Source of the DNA: Novosphingobium malaysiense
GTDB lineage: Bacteria > Pseudomonadota > Alphaproteobacteria > Sphingomonadales > Sphingomonadaceae
Length of the DNA: 64,000 bases
NCBI RefSeq assembly: GCF_000802225.1
Contig: NZ_JTDI01000003.1
Span: forward strand, 372,001 to 436,000
Direction: 5' to 3'
This document shows positions 8,550 through 16,386 of the stretch, one piece after another; within the stretch, counting starts at the first letter, position 1; every line of letters starts with the position of its first letter. The notes below the pieces were generated by a model. The model did not search any database. It was not told where the DNA came from and saw only the letters and a program-made list of their open reading frames with translations. The position numbers and the translations under genes are program-made.

Positions 8550-9527
8550 ATGCCCCGCGCTGTAATCGGCCACGAGTTCGGCCCGCCCGAAAGCTACCTC
8601 CTCGAAGACTTCGACCCCGGCGCGCCCAAGGAAGGCGAAGTCCGTGTGGCGATCAAGGCGGCGGGCGTCTCCTACGTCGATGTGCTGACCGCCATGGGCA
8701 AGTACCAGTTCAAGCCGCCGCTTCCGTTCATTCCCGGCAGCGAGGCGGCGGGCGTCGTCGCGGCGGTGGGACCGGGCGTCACGCACCTTGCCGAGGGCGA
8801 CCGCGTGTTCTGCGGGGGGCTGGGCGGGCTTTTCGCCGAAGCGAACAATTTCAAGGCCGGCAACATGGCCAAGGTGCCCGAGGCAATGAGCTTCGAGCAG
8901 GCCGCCGTCTTCTCGGTGAACTACCAGACGGCCTATTATGCCCTCGCCGACCGCGGAAGGGCGAAGCCGGGGGAAACGCTGCTGGTGCTGGGCGCTGCGG
9001 GCGGGACCGGATTTGCCGCCATCCAGGTCGGCAAGCATCTCGGCCTGCGTGTGATTGCCTCGGCGTCCAGCCAGGCCAAGCAGAAGGTCGCGCTCGATGG
9101 CGGTGCGGACGCCGTGGTCACGACCGGGGCGGAGGACTGGCGCGATCAGGTCACGGCGGCCAACGACGGCAAGCCGATCGATCTCGTGTTCGATCCGGTC
9201 GGCGGCGATGCGCTGGAACCGGCGTTCCGGTGCCTTGGCTATGACGGCAGGCATCTCGTGATCGGCTTTACCGGCGGTATTGCCTCACTCCGGACCAATC
9301 TCGCGCTGCTCAAGAGCGCCAGTCTCGTCGGCGTGCAGATGCGCGATCACGCGATCAAGCGCCCCGAAGAAGCCGAGGCGATGCGCCGCAAGGTCATGGA
9401 ACTGGCGGGCGAGGGCATCTTCAGCCCCGCCATCGCCGAGCGCTTTGCTATCGAGGACTATGCAGCGGCCATGAACGCGGCGTTTTCGGGCAAGGCCGCG
9501 GGCCGCATCGTGCTGAAGATGGACTGA
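8550..9527 (+). CDS. NADPH:quinone oxidoreductase-like MDR protein
   Basis: A 325-residue member of the zinc-free quinone-oxidoreductase branch of the medium-chain dehydrogenase/reductase superfamily, expected to reduce enones or quinones with NADPH in the cytoplasm. The GroES-like N-terminal domain lacks the zinc-ligand cysteines. The Rossmann motif GAAGGTGFAAIQVGK lies near residues 148-162, and the family segment FDPVGGD is near 212. The ATG at 8550 follows GGGAG with suitable spacing and starts the protein directly before the first beta strand (PRAVIGHEFG). A hairpin separates it from the SDR, so it may be a separate or attenuated part of the operon. Acyl-CoA double-bond reduction is a possible role, since some related proteins act on enoyl thioesters. 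Confidence 0.88.
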   Translation: MPRAVIGHEFGPPESYLLEDFDPGAPKEGEVRVAIKAAGVSYVDVLTAMGKYQFKPPLPFIPGSEAAGVVAAVGPGVTHLAEGDRVFCGGLGGLFAEANNFKAGNMAKVPEAMSFEQAAVFSVNYQTAYYALADRGRAKPGETLLVLGAAGGTGFAAIQVGKHLGLRVIASASSQAKQKVALDGGADAVVTTGAEDWRDQVTAANDGKPIDLVFDPVGGDALEPAFRCLGYDGRHLVIGFTGGIASLRTNLALLKSASLVGVQMRDHAIKRPEEAEAMRRKVMELAGEGIFSPAIAERFAIEDYAAAMNAAFSGKAAGRIVLKMD

Positions 9528-9551
9528 GCCAGCGGGCGGCGGCGCAAGGCC

Positions 9552-9998
9552 TCAGAAGGTCTTGCGCGTCTCCACGCGGAGCCGCGTCAGCCGGCTCGAC
9601 TGGATGCGCCAGCCACAGTCCAGCCGCCGGTAGGTCTCGTGGTAGTGCCCGAACCCGTGAAGATAGGTGCTGCCGTCCGCCAGCGGATATTCCGCTGTTC
9701 GGTAGAGCCTGTCTTCCATCGCCCAGATCACGCGCGCCTCGTCGTCCGAAACGAAGTCGATGATCGGCATGTGCCCGTGATGCACCGAAACCTGATCGCC
9801 GGTCGAGGCGGAGACCCACTCGATGATCTTGTCGAGCGGTTCGACGACCATGTCGGCCTCTGGCACTTCGAGCCGGCCGTCCGGCGCCCAGACGCCGCTG
9901 CGCCACAGGTCCCAGTCGCGGTGATCGAGGCCGTAGAAGTACCGGGCCTTCGTCTGCTTGATCTCTTCGATCGCGAGGAGGCGTTCCACCTCGGTCAT
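9552..9998 (-). CDS. SnoaL/NTF2-like protein
   Basis: A 148-residue protein of the NTF2-like fold, the cone-shaped alpha/beta barrel shared by ketosteroid isomerase, scytalone dehydratase and SnoaL cyclases. The pattern ARYFYGLDHRDWDLW near the N terminus and the strand pair VHHGHMP and YHETYRR are typical. No unique catalytic set can be assigned. It lies 14 bp downstream of the AraC regulator gene on the same strand, so the two are probably co-transcribed. Three other proteins with this or a related fold occur in the window (40484-41011, 59503-59880 and the dimeric barrel protein at 13526), which suits a pathway of ring or hydroxyl chemistry on lipophilic substrates. Confidence 0.8.
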   Translation of the reverse strand: MTEVERLLAIEEIKQTKARYFYGLDHRDWDLWRSGVWAPDGRLEVPEADMVVEPLDKIIEWVSASTGDQVSVHHGHMPIIDFVSDDEARVIWAMEDRLYRTAEYPLADGSTYLHGFGHYHETYRRLDCGWRIQSSRLTRLRVETRKTF

Positions 9999-10011
9999 CA
10001 GTCGGTTGCTC

Positions 10012-11064
10012 TCAGCAGGACGATGCGCGGTATTGCTGCGGCGTCATCCCGGTCCAGCGCTTGAAGGCGCGGCCGAAACTGGTCTGCTCGCCATAGCCGA
10101 GACGGTCGGCTATTTCGTCGAGCGAAAGGCGCTTGTCGGCCAGGTGTGCCTTGGCCAGCGTTTCGCGCTGCTTTTCGACGAGCTCGGAGAACTTTGCGCC
10201 TTCGGCAGAGAGGCGCGACTGCAGCGTGCGCACCGACATGCCGGTTTTTTCCGCGCAGCGTTCGATCGAACACGTCCCGCGCGCCAGAGAGCCGCGGATG
10301 AAGCTGTCCACCTTGTCGATGATCGACTGGCTGTGCTCCGATTTCACCCGCTGCAGATAGGACCCGAGCAGCTTGAACAGCAGGCGATTGGCGCTCGGGA
10401 CCGGTTGTTCCAGCGCGTGGACCGGAAAGGCGACCGAATTGCGCGAGGAGTGGCCCACCACGCGGCAGCCCAGGGTCTTTTCGATCTCGGGCAGGTCGCA
10501 GGAGCGCGTGTCGGCAGAGAGGCTGACCCAGTTCGGACGAAAACCAGGACCGCCGATGGCCTGCAGCAGCTTGGTATTGAGCATGGCCGCCTGGTAATTC
10601 GCCTGGTCGTTCACGCCGATGTCGGTGTTGACCAGCCAGGTCAGTTCGGCGGTTTCGCGGCCCTCGATCAGCACGACTTCGCAATCGGGCGCATGCACCA
10701 CTGGCAGAAAATCGATCAGGCAGCGGATACCCGCGCGAACCGTGGGGGCGGAGCGGCACAGCGCGGTTACGCAGCCGAAGACTTCAGGGTCCTGAATCGT
10801 AGCGATATGCAGCCCGAAAAGCGGATCGTCGAAGGCCGTGCTGCAGTATTCGAAGGTATCGGCAAGCTGCTGCGGCGCGATCAGGCTTTCCGGATCGGTC
10901 AGCACGCGCGCTTCCATGCCGTAGCGTTCGACGATGCCGCGCGCATCGCGGCCATGATTGCGGGCGACCTGCGCGAGCCCGGCGAAGTTGGCGGCGCGGA
11001 CCTGACCGCCGCCGGGGGCGACGTCGAGAGGTCCGTCGAGACTGAAAAAGCTGCTTTGGCCCAT
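10012..11064 (-). CDS. AraC-family regulator with arabinose-binding-like N-terminal domain
   Basis: A 350-residue transcriptional activator. The N-terminal two thirds resemble the ligand-binding domain of OruR/ArgR-type AraC proteins. The C-terminal 100 residues carry two helix-turn-helix units, the second reading LDEIADRLGYGEQTSFGRAFKRW followed by GMTPQQYR. The start at 11064 (MGQSSFF) was chosen because AGAGAGG precedes it; a longer reading frame runs upstream but lacks family-like sequence. It is divergent from the crotonase gene at 11235, with 170 bp between, and it probably activates that gene. An inverted repeat in the gap is a candidate site. Confidence 0.88.
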   Translation of the reverse strand: MGQSSFFSLDGPLDVAPGGGQVRAANFAGLAQVARNHGRDARGIVERYGMEARVLTDPESLIAPQQLADTFEYCSTAFDDPLFGLHIATIQDPEVFGCVTALCRSAPTVRAGIRCLIDFLPVVHAPDCEVVLIEGRETAELTWLVNTDIGVNDQANYQAAMLNTKLLQAIGGPGFRPNWVSLSADTRSCDLPEIEKTLGCRVVGHSSRNSVAFPVHALEQPVPSANRLLFKLLGSYLQRVKSEHSQSIIDKVDSFIRGSLARGTCSIERCAEKTGMSVRTLQSRLSAEGAKFSELVEKQRETLAKAHLADKRLSLDEIADRLGYGEQTSFGRAFKRWTGMTPQQYRASSC

Positions 11065-11126
11065 GGCTGTCCTCTCTGGCCGGGAAGTCGGACGGTCGTC
11101 TGCGCGTCCTGCCCACTGTGTGTCTT

Positions 11127-11152
11127 GCGGCATGCAATATCGAGAATGCCGC
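11127..11152. promoter_or_regulatory. Inverted repeat in divergent AraC/crotonase promoter region
   Basis: Seven-base arms GCGGCAT (11127-11133) and ATGCCGC (11146-11152) are separated by 12 bp in the middle of the 170-bp divergent gap. Position suggests a control site for either promoter. AraC proteins more often bind direct repeats, so the assignment is tentative. Confidence 0.35.
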
Positions 11153-11234
11153 GCGAAATGCCAATACCCCCTTGCTTGCCTGTGGCAGCAGACGGGAAAG
11201 TACGAATGAGCCACACGAGCGGGAGAGAGCGCTG

Positions 11235-12206
11235 ATGAAGACGATAGCTGATCACAAGAAGGTTGCGGAAGAACACGTCCTTTACGAAAAGGATCCGGCG
11301 ACGAAGATCGCCACGATCACCTTCAACCGGCTGGACAAGCACAACACCGCCACGATCGGAATGCGTGCGCGTTTCGGCGAGCTGGTGTTCAAGGCCAATA
11401 TCGATGATGAAGTGAAAGTGCTCGTCATCCGCGGTATGGGCGATAACCTGGGCAGCGGCGGTGATCTCAACGAGCACGGCGACCTCTATCTGAATCCGGG
11501 CCCGGACGACAATTTTCTCGTCGACCTGGAAATCGACGATCCCAGCGTGAAATATCCGCCGGCAGGCTCCTACCGCTACCTGCACGGACTCACCGACTAT
11601 TACGCGAAGGCGCGCTCGGGCAACCGGCCGCTGCAGGAATTCAAGAAGATCTCGATCATCGAGGCAAAGGGTTACTGCTACGGCTGGCATTTCTACCAGT
11701 GCGCGGATGCCGACATGATCATCTCGTCCGACGATGCGCTCTTCGGGCACCCCGCGTTCCGCTATGCCGGCTGGGGGCCGCGCATGTGGCAGTGGCTGGA
11801 AACGATCGGCCTGCGCCGGTTTTCGGAAATGCTTTTCACCGGTCGCCCGTTCTCGGCCGACGAGATGTACAATTGCAACTTCGTCAATTCGGTGGTGCCG
11901 CGCGACAAGCTCGAGGCCGAAACGGCGAAGTACGCGCATGCCTGCTCGATCACGCGCCCGACCGACGTCGTGGTGGCCCAGAAGACCTTCATCGAGGCCT
12001 ACAAGCAGCATCGCGGCGAATATATGGGCAGCCTGCTCACCGGCTGGCTCGAAGGCATGCTGCCGTTGATGACCGATGACGGCGACAACGACGTGAACCT
12101 GGGCAAGGGCGATACCTTCAAGCAGGGCATCGGTGCCGTCGTTAAGGGCCACGACGAAAACTATCCGCCGGAATGGCGTCTTTCCAAGAAAGGCCGCCAG
12201 GGCTGA
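11235..12206 (+). CDS. Crotonase-superfamily protein lacking both hydratase glutamates
   Basis: A 323-residue protein with the enoyl-CoA hydratase/isomerase fold. The oxyanion-hole region NLGSGGDL is near residues 72-79, and the second conserved block is KGYCYGWHFYQCADADM followed by LFGHPAF. In hydratases these blocks hold the two catalytic glutamates (Glu144 and Glu164 of the rat enzyme); here the aligned positions appear to be Tyr and Ala, so simple water addition is unlikely. The protein is also longer than the usual 260 residues, with an insert of about 35 residues after the oxyanion block (DLYLNPGPDDN onward) and a long C-terminal tail. The ATG at 11235 follows GGGAGAGAG. Ring-opening hydrolases and decarboxylases of this fold also lack the glutamates. 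It stands alone between two AraC genes. Confidence 0.85.
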   Translation: MKTIADHKKVAEEHVLYEKDPATKIATITFNRLDKHNTATIGMRARFGELVFKANIDDEVKVLVIRGMGDNLGSGGDLNEHGDLYLNPGPDDNFLVDLEIDDPSVKYPPAGSYRYLHGLTDYYAKARSGNRPLQEFKKISIIEAKGYCYGWHFYQCADADMIISSDDALFGHPAFRYAGWGPRMWQWLETIGLRRFSEMLFTGRPFSADEMYNCNFVNSVVPRDKLEAETAKYAHACSITRPTDVVVAQKTFIEAYKQHRGEYMGSLLTGWLEGMLPLMTDDGDNDVNLGKGDTFKQGIGAVVKGHDENYPPEWRLSKKGRQG

Positions 12207-12218
12207 TCTGCGCAATCG

Positions 12219-12282
12219 GGGCGGCCTATCGACAATGCGTGCAATGCAGAAAATTTCGCGCGTGTTGTAGAGTAGGCCGCCC
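12219..12282. promoter_or_regulatory. Long inverted repeat upstream of AraC gene
   Basis: Perfect 10-bp arms GGGCGGCCTA (12219-12228) and TAGGCCGCCC (12273-12282) flank 44 bp in the 175-bp gap between the crotonase and the second AraC gene. It may be a transcript-end structure for the crotonase or a control site for the AraC gene; no T tract follows. Confidence 0.35.
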
Positions 12283-12381
12283 TGTTCGTGGTACTTATGG
12301 CATAGTTCAGACCGACCGGAGTCGGCGGCAAGTCCGGTGAGGGCGGAGAGGAAACTTCTGCCCCGCCAACGGGAGAGAACC

Positions 12382-13422
12382 ATGGCTGAGACTTTGTTCT
12401 CATTCGACAAGCGCAACTACCGCGAGTGTCAGCAGATGTTCCGCGGTACGCGCGATCAGGAATACTATCGCGGCGACTTCTGGATCGAGGATGCCTCGAA
12501 TGTAGATGTGCGCTCCGAACGCAAGACGGTCGGGGCGATCTCGATCATCAAGCAGCGGTCCGCGACGAACCTGTTCTTCCGCCGCACGCGGCAGCACATC
12601 CGTGAGGATGCCACCGATCTTTCGATCCTGTGGTTCGTCAAGCACGGCGAACTGACGTTTTCGAACCAGTGCGGAAGCAAGGTGGCCAAGCCGGGCGATT
12701 TCGTGATTACACGTTCGATGTCGCCGTTCTTCATCGAATGCCGCACCGACAACGACAATGTGCACGAGGTGCTGCACGTCACCGTGCCCACCCACATCCT
12801 GCGCTCCTTCATTCAGCACGATTTCAGCACCGGTCTGTTCATGCCCGTGGAACGGCCCGAACTGGCCATTGCCGAGAACATCCTCACCGACGTCTTCGAC
12901 GATGACGGCGGCCTCGGCGAAGAGTCCGCGCGGCTGCTCACCGAGACGGCATTCGGCCTGATCGGCAATGCCGTTCGGGCGACCGAGGAACTGCAGCCGG
13001 CGCGCCAGTCGATCGCCGACCGCAGGCTGGAAGAGGTGCTGCGCTTCATCGAAGTGCATCTTTCCGACCCGCAGCTTTCGACCGCGATGGTGGCCAAGGG
13101 TTGCGGCATCAGCCCGCGCTACCTCTCGTTCCTGCTGCGCCTGCGGGAGACCTCGTTCTCCGAGCTGGTGTGGGAACAGCGGCTGGCCAAGGCCAAGGAC
13201 TGGCTCGCCAACTCCGACCCGCGCGACATCTCGATCAGCGAGATCGCCTATGGTGTCGGCTTCAAGAGCCCGGCGCACTTCAGCCGCATGTTCAAGCGCG
13301 TCTTCGGCGCCAACCCCCGTGAATTCCGCGGCGAATGCACCGCGCGCGAGGAAGTGGCGATGCAGGTGGAAAAGACGGAGCGTTTTCCGGAATTTCCCGC
13401 GGCTGGGCAGCTTCTACAGTAG
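12382..13422 (+). CDS. AraC-family transcriptional regulator
   Basis: A 346-residue regulator with an N-terminal cupin-like sensing domain (jelly-roll strands around LSILWFVKHGELTFSN and GDFVITRSMSPFFIEC) and a C-terminal AraC double helix-turn-helix. The second unit reads ISISEIAYGVGFKSPAHFSRMFKRVFG and is followed by ANPREFR, the standard family ending. The ATG at 12382 was chosen because GGGAGAGAAC precedes it. It is co-directional with the crotonase upstream and the small dimeric-barrel protein downstream, and it may control both. Its N-terminal domain differs from that of the AraC protein at 10012, so the two likely sense different signals. Confidence 0.88.
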   Translation: MAETLFSFDKRNYRECQQMFRGTRDQEYYRGDFWIEDASNVDVRSERKTVGAISIIKQRSATNLFFRRTRQHIREDATDLSILWFVKHGELTFSNQCGSKVAKPGDFVITRSMSPFFIECRTDNDNVHEVLHVTVPTHILRSFIQHDFSTGLFMPVERPELAIAENILTDVFDDDGGLGEESARLLTETAFGLIGNAVRATEELQPARQSIADRRLEEVLRFIEVHLSDPQLSTAMVAKGCGISPRYLSFLLRLRETSFSELVWEQRLAKAKDWLANSDPRDISISEIAYGVGFKSPAHFSRMFKRVFGANPREFRGECTAREEVAMQVEKTERFPEFPAAGQLLQ

Positions 13423-13525
13423 CTCCGCTTCCGGCGAGGCGATGAGTGCGTGCTGCTAGATAGTGCGCACTTGCATCGCGTCCGGCGATCGCGGATGTTG
13501 CACCCCGCATAATGAGGAGGATGCC

Positions 13526-13861
13526 ATGCCGAAGATGAAGCTCGTTGCTCTGACCCGTCCGCTGCCCGGCCGCGAGGAAGAGTACCACGACTGGTACAAC
13601 AATGTTCACCTTCCCGAACTGGTCAACAAGTTCGGCATGGCCGGAGCACAGCGCTACAAGCTTGTCGCCAAGCTGATGGGCAGCGACGAAAACGAGTTCA
13701 TGGCGATCTACGACATCGAGGCCGACGACCCGATGGCGCTGCTCGGCGCGATGGGGCAGGCCGCGCAGGCCGGCGAAATGACCCAGAGCGATGCGCAGGA
13801 CATGGGCACCTGCTATACCGCGCTGTTCACCGAAATGGGGGACCGGGTGGTGCCGGACTGA
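13526..13861 (+). CDS. Small EthD-like dimeric alpha-beta barrel protein
   Basis: A 111-residue protein whose start, KLVALTRPLPGREEEYHDWYNNVHLPEL, has the pattern of EthD/Dabb-type ferredoxin-like barrels: a beta strand, then W/Y-x-x-x-H-x-P. Such proteins act as small accessory factors, oxygenases or decarboxylases in degradation gene clusters. The ATG at 13526 is preceded by GAGGAGG at 13514-13520. It follows the AraC gene by 103 bp and is followed by a probable terminator at 13903. The upstream gap contains GCTAGATAGT (13455-13464), identical to one half of the large operator at 33549-33572. Confidence 0.75.
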   Translation: MPKMKLVALTRPLPGREEEYHDWYNNVHLPELVNKFGMAGAQRYKLVAKLMGSDENEFMAIYDIEADDPMALLGAMGQAAQAGEMTQSDAQDMGTCYTALFTEMGDRVVPD

Positions 13862-13902
13862 GGCCCGCTTCGGCTGGTTGACCAGACCCGCAAGGCCTGG
13901 AC

Positions 13903-13929
13903 AAGAGCCCTCGGCAATCGGGGGCTTTT
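13903..13929 (+). terminator. Probable rho-independent terminator
   Basis: An 8-bp stem (AAGAGCCC pairing with GGGCTTTT, one G-U pair) with an 11-nt loop, ending in a short T run, lies 42 bp after the small barrel protein. The convergent LuxR gene ends at 13955. Confidence 0.6.
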
Positions 13930-13954
13930 GCATTTTTCGCGCGCTCGCGACCGC

Positions 13955-14458
13955 TCAGAGCAAGTCCTCGATGAACTGCGAGACGAGCATTGCCTGGCTG
14001 CTCACGCCGGACTTTGCATAGACCTGGCTGAGCTGAGCGCGCACGGTTCCCGCGGCTGAACCGCGAAGGCGCGCGATTTCCTGCACGTTGCATCCCTTGA
14101 GAGCGAACAGGGCTACGTCGGCCTCGGCCGAAGACAGTTTCCATTGCGCGAAACGCGCCGCAATCACTTCGGAAAGGGCGCCCTTTGCACGCGCAAGCGC
14201 ATCGCTGCTGCGCCGGTTGTGCTCGCGCAATTCGCCGATATGCCTGGCGCCCGTGACGACACCTGCGAGCAGGGCGAAGGCGACGAGGCATTCCATGACG
14301 GCTTCCAGGGTTATGCCATTCTGAAATTGTGCGAGGACGTCGTCGATCCCGTCGATCACGAAATAGACCGCGGCGAGACTCTGCAGAATCACGATGGTGA
14401 CCGAGGTGCCCATCGCGGAATTGGCCGGGCGCCGGTTTTGCAGGGCTGGGGAAGTCAT
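13955..14458 (-). CDS. Membrane-linked LuxR-type helix-turn-helix regulator
   Basis: A 167-residue protein with two hydrophobic segments (about residues 19-40, IVILQSLAAVYFVIDGID, and 52-70, VMECLVAFALLAGVV) and a C-terminal LuxR-type DNA-binding domain. The latter has AEADVALFALKGCNVQEIA, GTVRAQLSQVYAKSGV and SQAMLVSQFIEDLL in the order of the family. There is no receiver or ligand-binding domain, so the membrane part is the likely sensor. It is divergent from a multi-spanning membrane protein at 14581 with a 122-bp gap; such pairs usually act together, the membrane protein being the target or the signal partner. Confidence 0.82.
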   Translation of the reverse strand: MTSPALQNRRPANSAMGTSVTIVILQSLAAVYFVIDGIDDVLAQFQNGITLEAVMECLVAFALLAGVVTGARHIGELREHNRRSSDALARAKGALSEVIAARFAQWKLSSAEADVALFALKGCNVQEIARLRGSAAGTVRAQLSQVYAKSGVSSQAMLVSQFIEDLL

Positions 14459-14580
14459 GCTCGCTGCTTAGCACAAGTGCGCAAGGGCAGGCATCTAAGC
14501 GTCTGCTTATGGCATTCGCGCGCCTTGGCGCCATGGCTTGGGGCAAGGCCGGACAAGGCCGCAATGTCCCGGAGACCTCT

Positions 14581-15333
14581 ATGAACGATGCTGCCGAGCA
14601 GGCCCTGACAAAGGTGCCTGCAGTGACCTTGGGCTTCTGGATCATCAAGATCCTGGCCACGACCTTCGGAGAAACCGCCGGCGATACCGTCAGCATGTCG
14701 CTGGGGTGGGGCTATCTTGCAGGCTCGGGGCTGTTTGCCATGCTGCTAGCCCTGCTTGTCGCAGCGCAAATCGGCGTTCGCAGGTTCCATCCCTGGCTCT
14801 ACTGGGTGACGATCATCGCATCGACCACCGTCGGAACGACAATGTCGGACTTCGCCACGCGTTCCATGGGGATCGGCTATCCCGGGGGCTCCGTAGTGCT
14901 TCTTGGCCTGGTGCTCGTCTCGTTGCTGATCTGGTGGCGTGACATGGGCTCGATCAACGTCTCGACAGTCCACCGCCCTCGCGTGGAGATCTACTACTGG
15001 TTGACCATCACCTTTTCGCAGACGCTTGGAACTGCCCTGGGCGACTGGATCGCCGACGGCAGCCTGGGGTACCTCGGCGCAGCGGTCGTCTTCGGCAGCC
15101 TGCTGGCGATCACAGCGCTGGCCTATTTCCGCAACTGGGCGAGCCACGTCGCCCTGTTCTGGATCGCGTTCATTCTTACGCGTCCGCTTGGTGCGGTGGT
15201 GGGCGACTTTCTCGACAAGCCGGTCGCGAATGGTGGCCTTGCCCTCGGCCGCGCGGCCGCCTCTGCGGTGCTCTTCCTGGCGATTGCGACATTGGTCCTG
15301 GCACTGCCCCAACGTGCGGGCAGGCGTCATTGA
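14581..15333 (+). CDS. Multi-spanning membrane protein, COG4705-like, four internal repeats
   Basis: A 250-residue integral membrane protein with about eight hydrophobic segments. It contains four related units, each with a G-x2-x2-[GS]-D core followed by a GY or GG loop: FGETAGDTVS, VGTTMSDFAT, LGTALGDWIA and LGAVVGDFLD, spaced roughly 60 residues apart. This matches uncharacterised membrane-anchored proteins grouped as COG4705; the function is not established. The ATG at 14581 was chosen because it starts just before the first repeat with GGAG upstream; an earlier in-frame start would add 24 residues lacking family-like sequence. It is divergent from the membrane-linked LuxR gene and is likely its partner. 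Confidence 0.75.
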   Translation: MNDAAEQALTKVPAVTLGFWIIKILATTFGETAGDTVSMSLGWGYLAGSGLFAMLLALLVAAQIGVRRFHPWLYWVTIIASTTVGTTMSDFATRSMGIGYPGGSVVLLGLVLVSLLIWWRDMGSINVSTVHRPRVEIYYWLTITFSQTLGTALGDWIADGSLGYLGAAVVFGSLLAITALAYFRNWASHVALFWIAFILTRPLGAVVGDFLDKPVANGGLALGRAAASAVLFLAIATLVLALPQRAGRRH

Positions 15334-15352
15334 GTTGTGCCGGACCTCGTGT

Positions 15353-16162
15353 TCAACGCCCGGTGAACTTCGGCTTGCGCTTCTCTTTCAGGGCCTGGAT
15401 GCCTTCCATGTGGTCGGCGCTGCGGACCGAGACGCTTTCATAGGCGATGCCCGCGTCCATCAGCGCGGTGGCGAGGCGCTTGAGCTCTAGGTTGGTCAGG
15501 ATCTTGGTGGCGCGGATCGCAAGCATGGCGCCGTTCAGCAGCTTCTCGCAGAAGGCATCGACCTTGGCGTCGAGCTCCTCGAGAGGGACGCAGTGGTTGA
15601 CGAGGCCGATCTCGGCGGCCTTCTGCGCGCTCAGCAGGTCTCCGGTGAGCAGGTATTCCTTGGCACGCGTCAGGCCGATGCGCTGGGCCCAGATCACCGC
15701 GCCGCCATCGCCCGCGACCAGACCGATGCCGACGTGCGGGTCACCGATCTTGGCGCCTTCGGCGGCGAAAATCACGTCGCACAGCAAGGCAATCGTGGCG
15801 CCCAGACCGACCGCATGTCCGTTCAGCCGGCATACCACCGGCTTGTCGATATCGAGCAGCGTCGTGACGATGCGCTTGGCGACGCGCGTTTCGTGATCGA
15901 ACAGGTGCGGATTCTTTGCACTGTTTTCGATGTGGGCCAGATCGCCACCGGCGGAAAAGGCACGGCCGGCGCCTGTCAGCACGATCACGTCCGATCCCGG
16001 GTCGCACTGGGCGAACCACATCGCGTCGGCAAGGTCGTCATGGAGCTGCAGGTTTATCGCGTTGAGCGCGTCGGGTCGGTTCAGCGTGATGCGCAGCAGG
16101 CGGCCTTCGCGGGCCATCTCGATCGTGCTCAGGCTAGGCAGGGCGGGGGCGGTATCGGTCAT
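15353..16162 (-). CDS. Enoyl-CoA hydratase/isomerase-family protein, glutamates not conserved
   Basis: A 269-residue crotonase-fold protein, normal for the family. NRPDALNAIN (about residues 28-37) and the oxyanion segment GRAFSAGGDL are well conserved. The second block reads NGHAVGLGATIALLCD and then IGDPHVGIG, where hydratases have GGGCEL and GQPE; the two catalytic glutamates appear replaced by Thr and His. It may be an isomerase, a thioesterase-like enzyme or a dienoyl-type member rather than a hydratase. The gene ends 20 bp from the end of the convergent membrane-protein gene and is divergent from the KstD-like flavoprotein at 16387, sharing a 224-bp promoter gap with it. Confidence 0.87.
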   Translation of the reverse strand: MTDTAPALPSLSTIEMAREGRLLRITLNRPDALNAINLQLHDDLADAMWFAQCDPGSDVIVLTGAGRAFSAGGDLAHIENSAKNPHLFDHETRVAKRIVTTLLDIDKPVVCRLNGHAVGLGATIALLCDVIFAAEGAKIGDPHVGIGLVAGDGGAVIWAQRIGLTRAKEYLLTGDLLSAQKAAEIGLVNHCVPLEELDAKVDAFCEKLLNGAMLAIRATKILTNLELKRLATALMDAGIAYESVSVRSADHMEGIQALKEKRKPKFTGR

Positions 16163-16386
16163 CGCGGCGGGTCTCCCATGGATCGCTGCTGGTCATAGGC
16201 CAGGATCGGTACGAGGCCAGAGCAAATTGGCCTTGTCCTGCCAACCGTTCGCTCGGGCGAAACCCGCGGTCCATCGCCGTGGCGTTGCGAGCCTCACCTT
16301 GCCAAAGCATTCGCGCTCCTGTCTATTTTTGCCCGGACAGAGGCGCATCAGGCGCGAATAAGGCAGTGCGAGAGGGAGCAAGGGGT

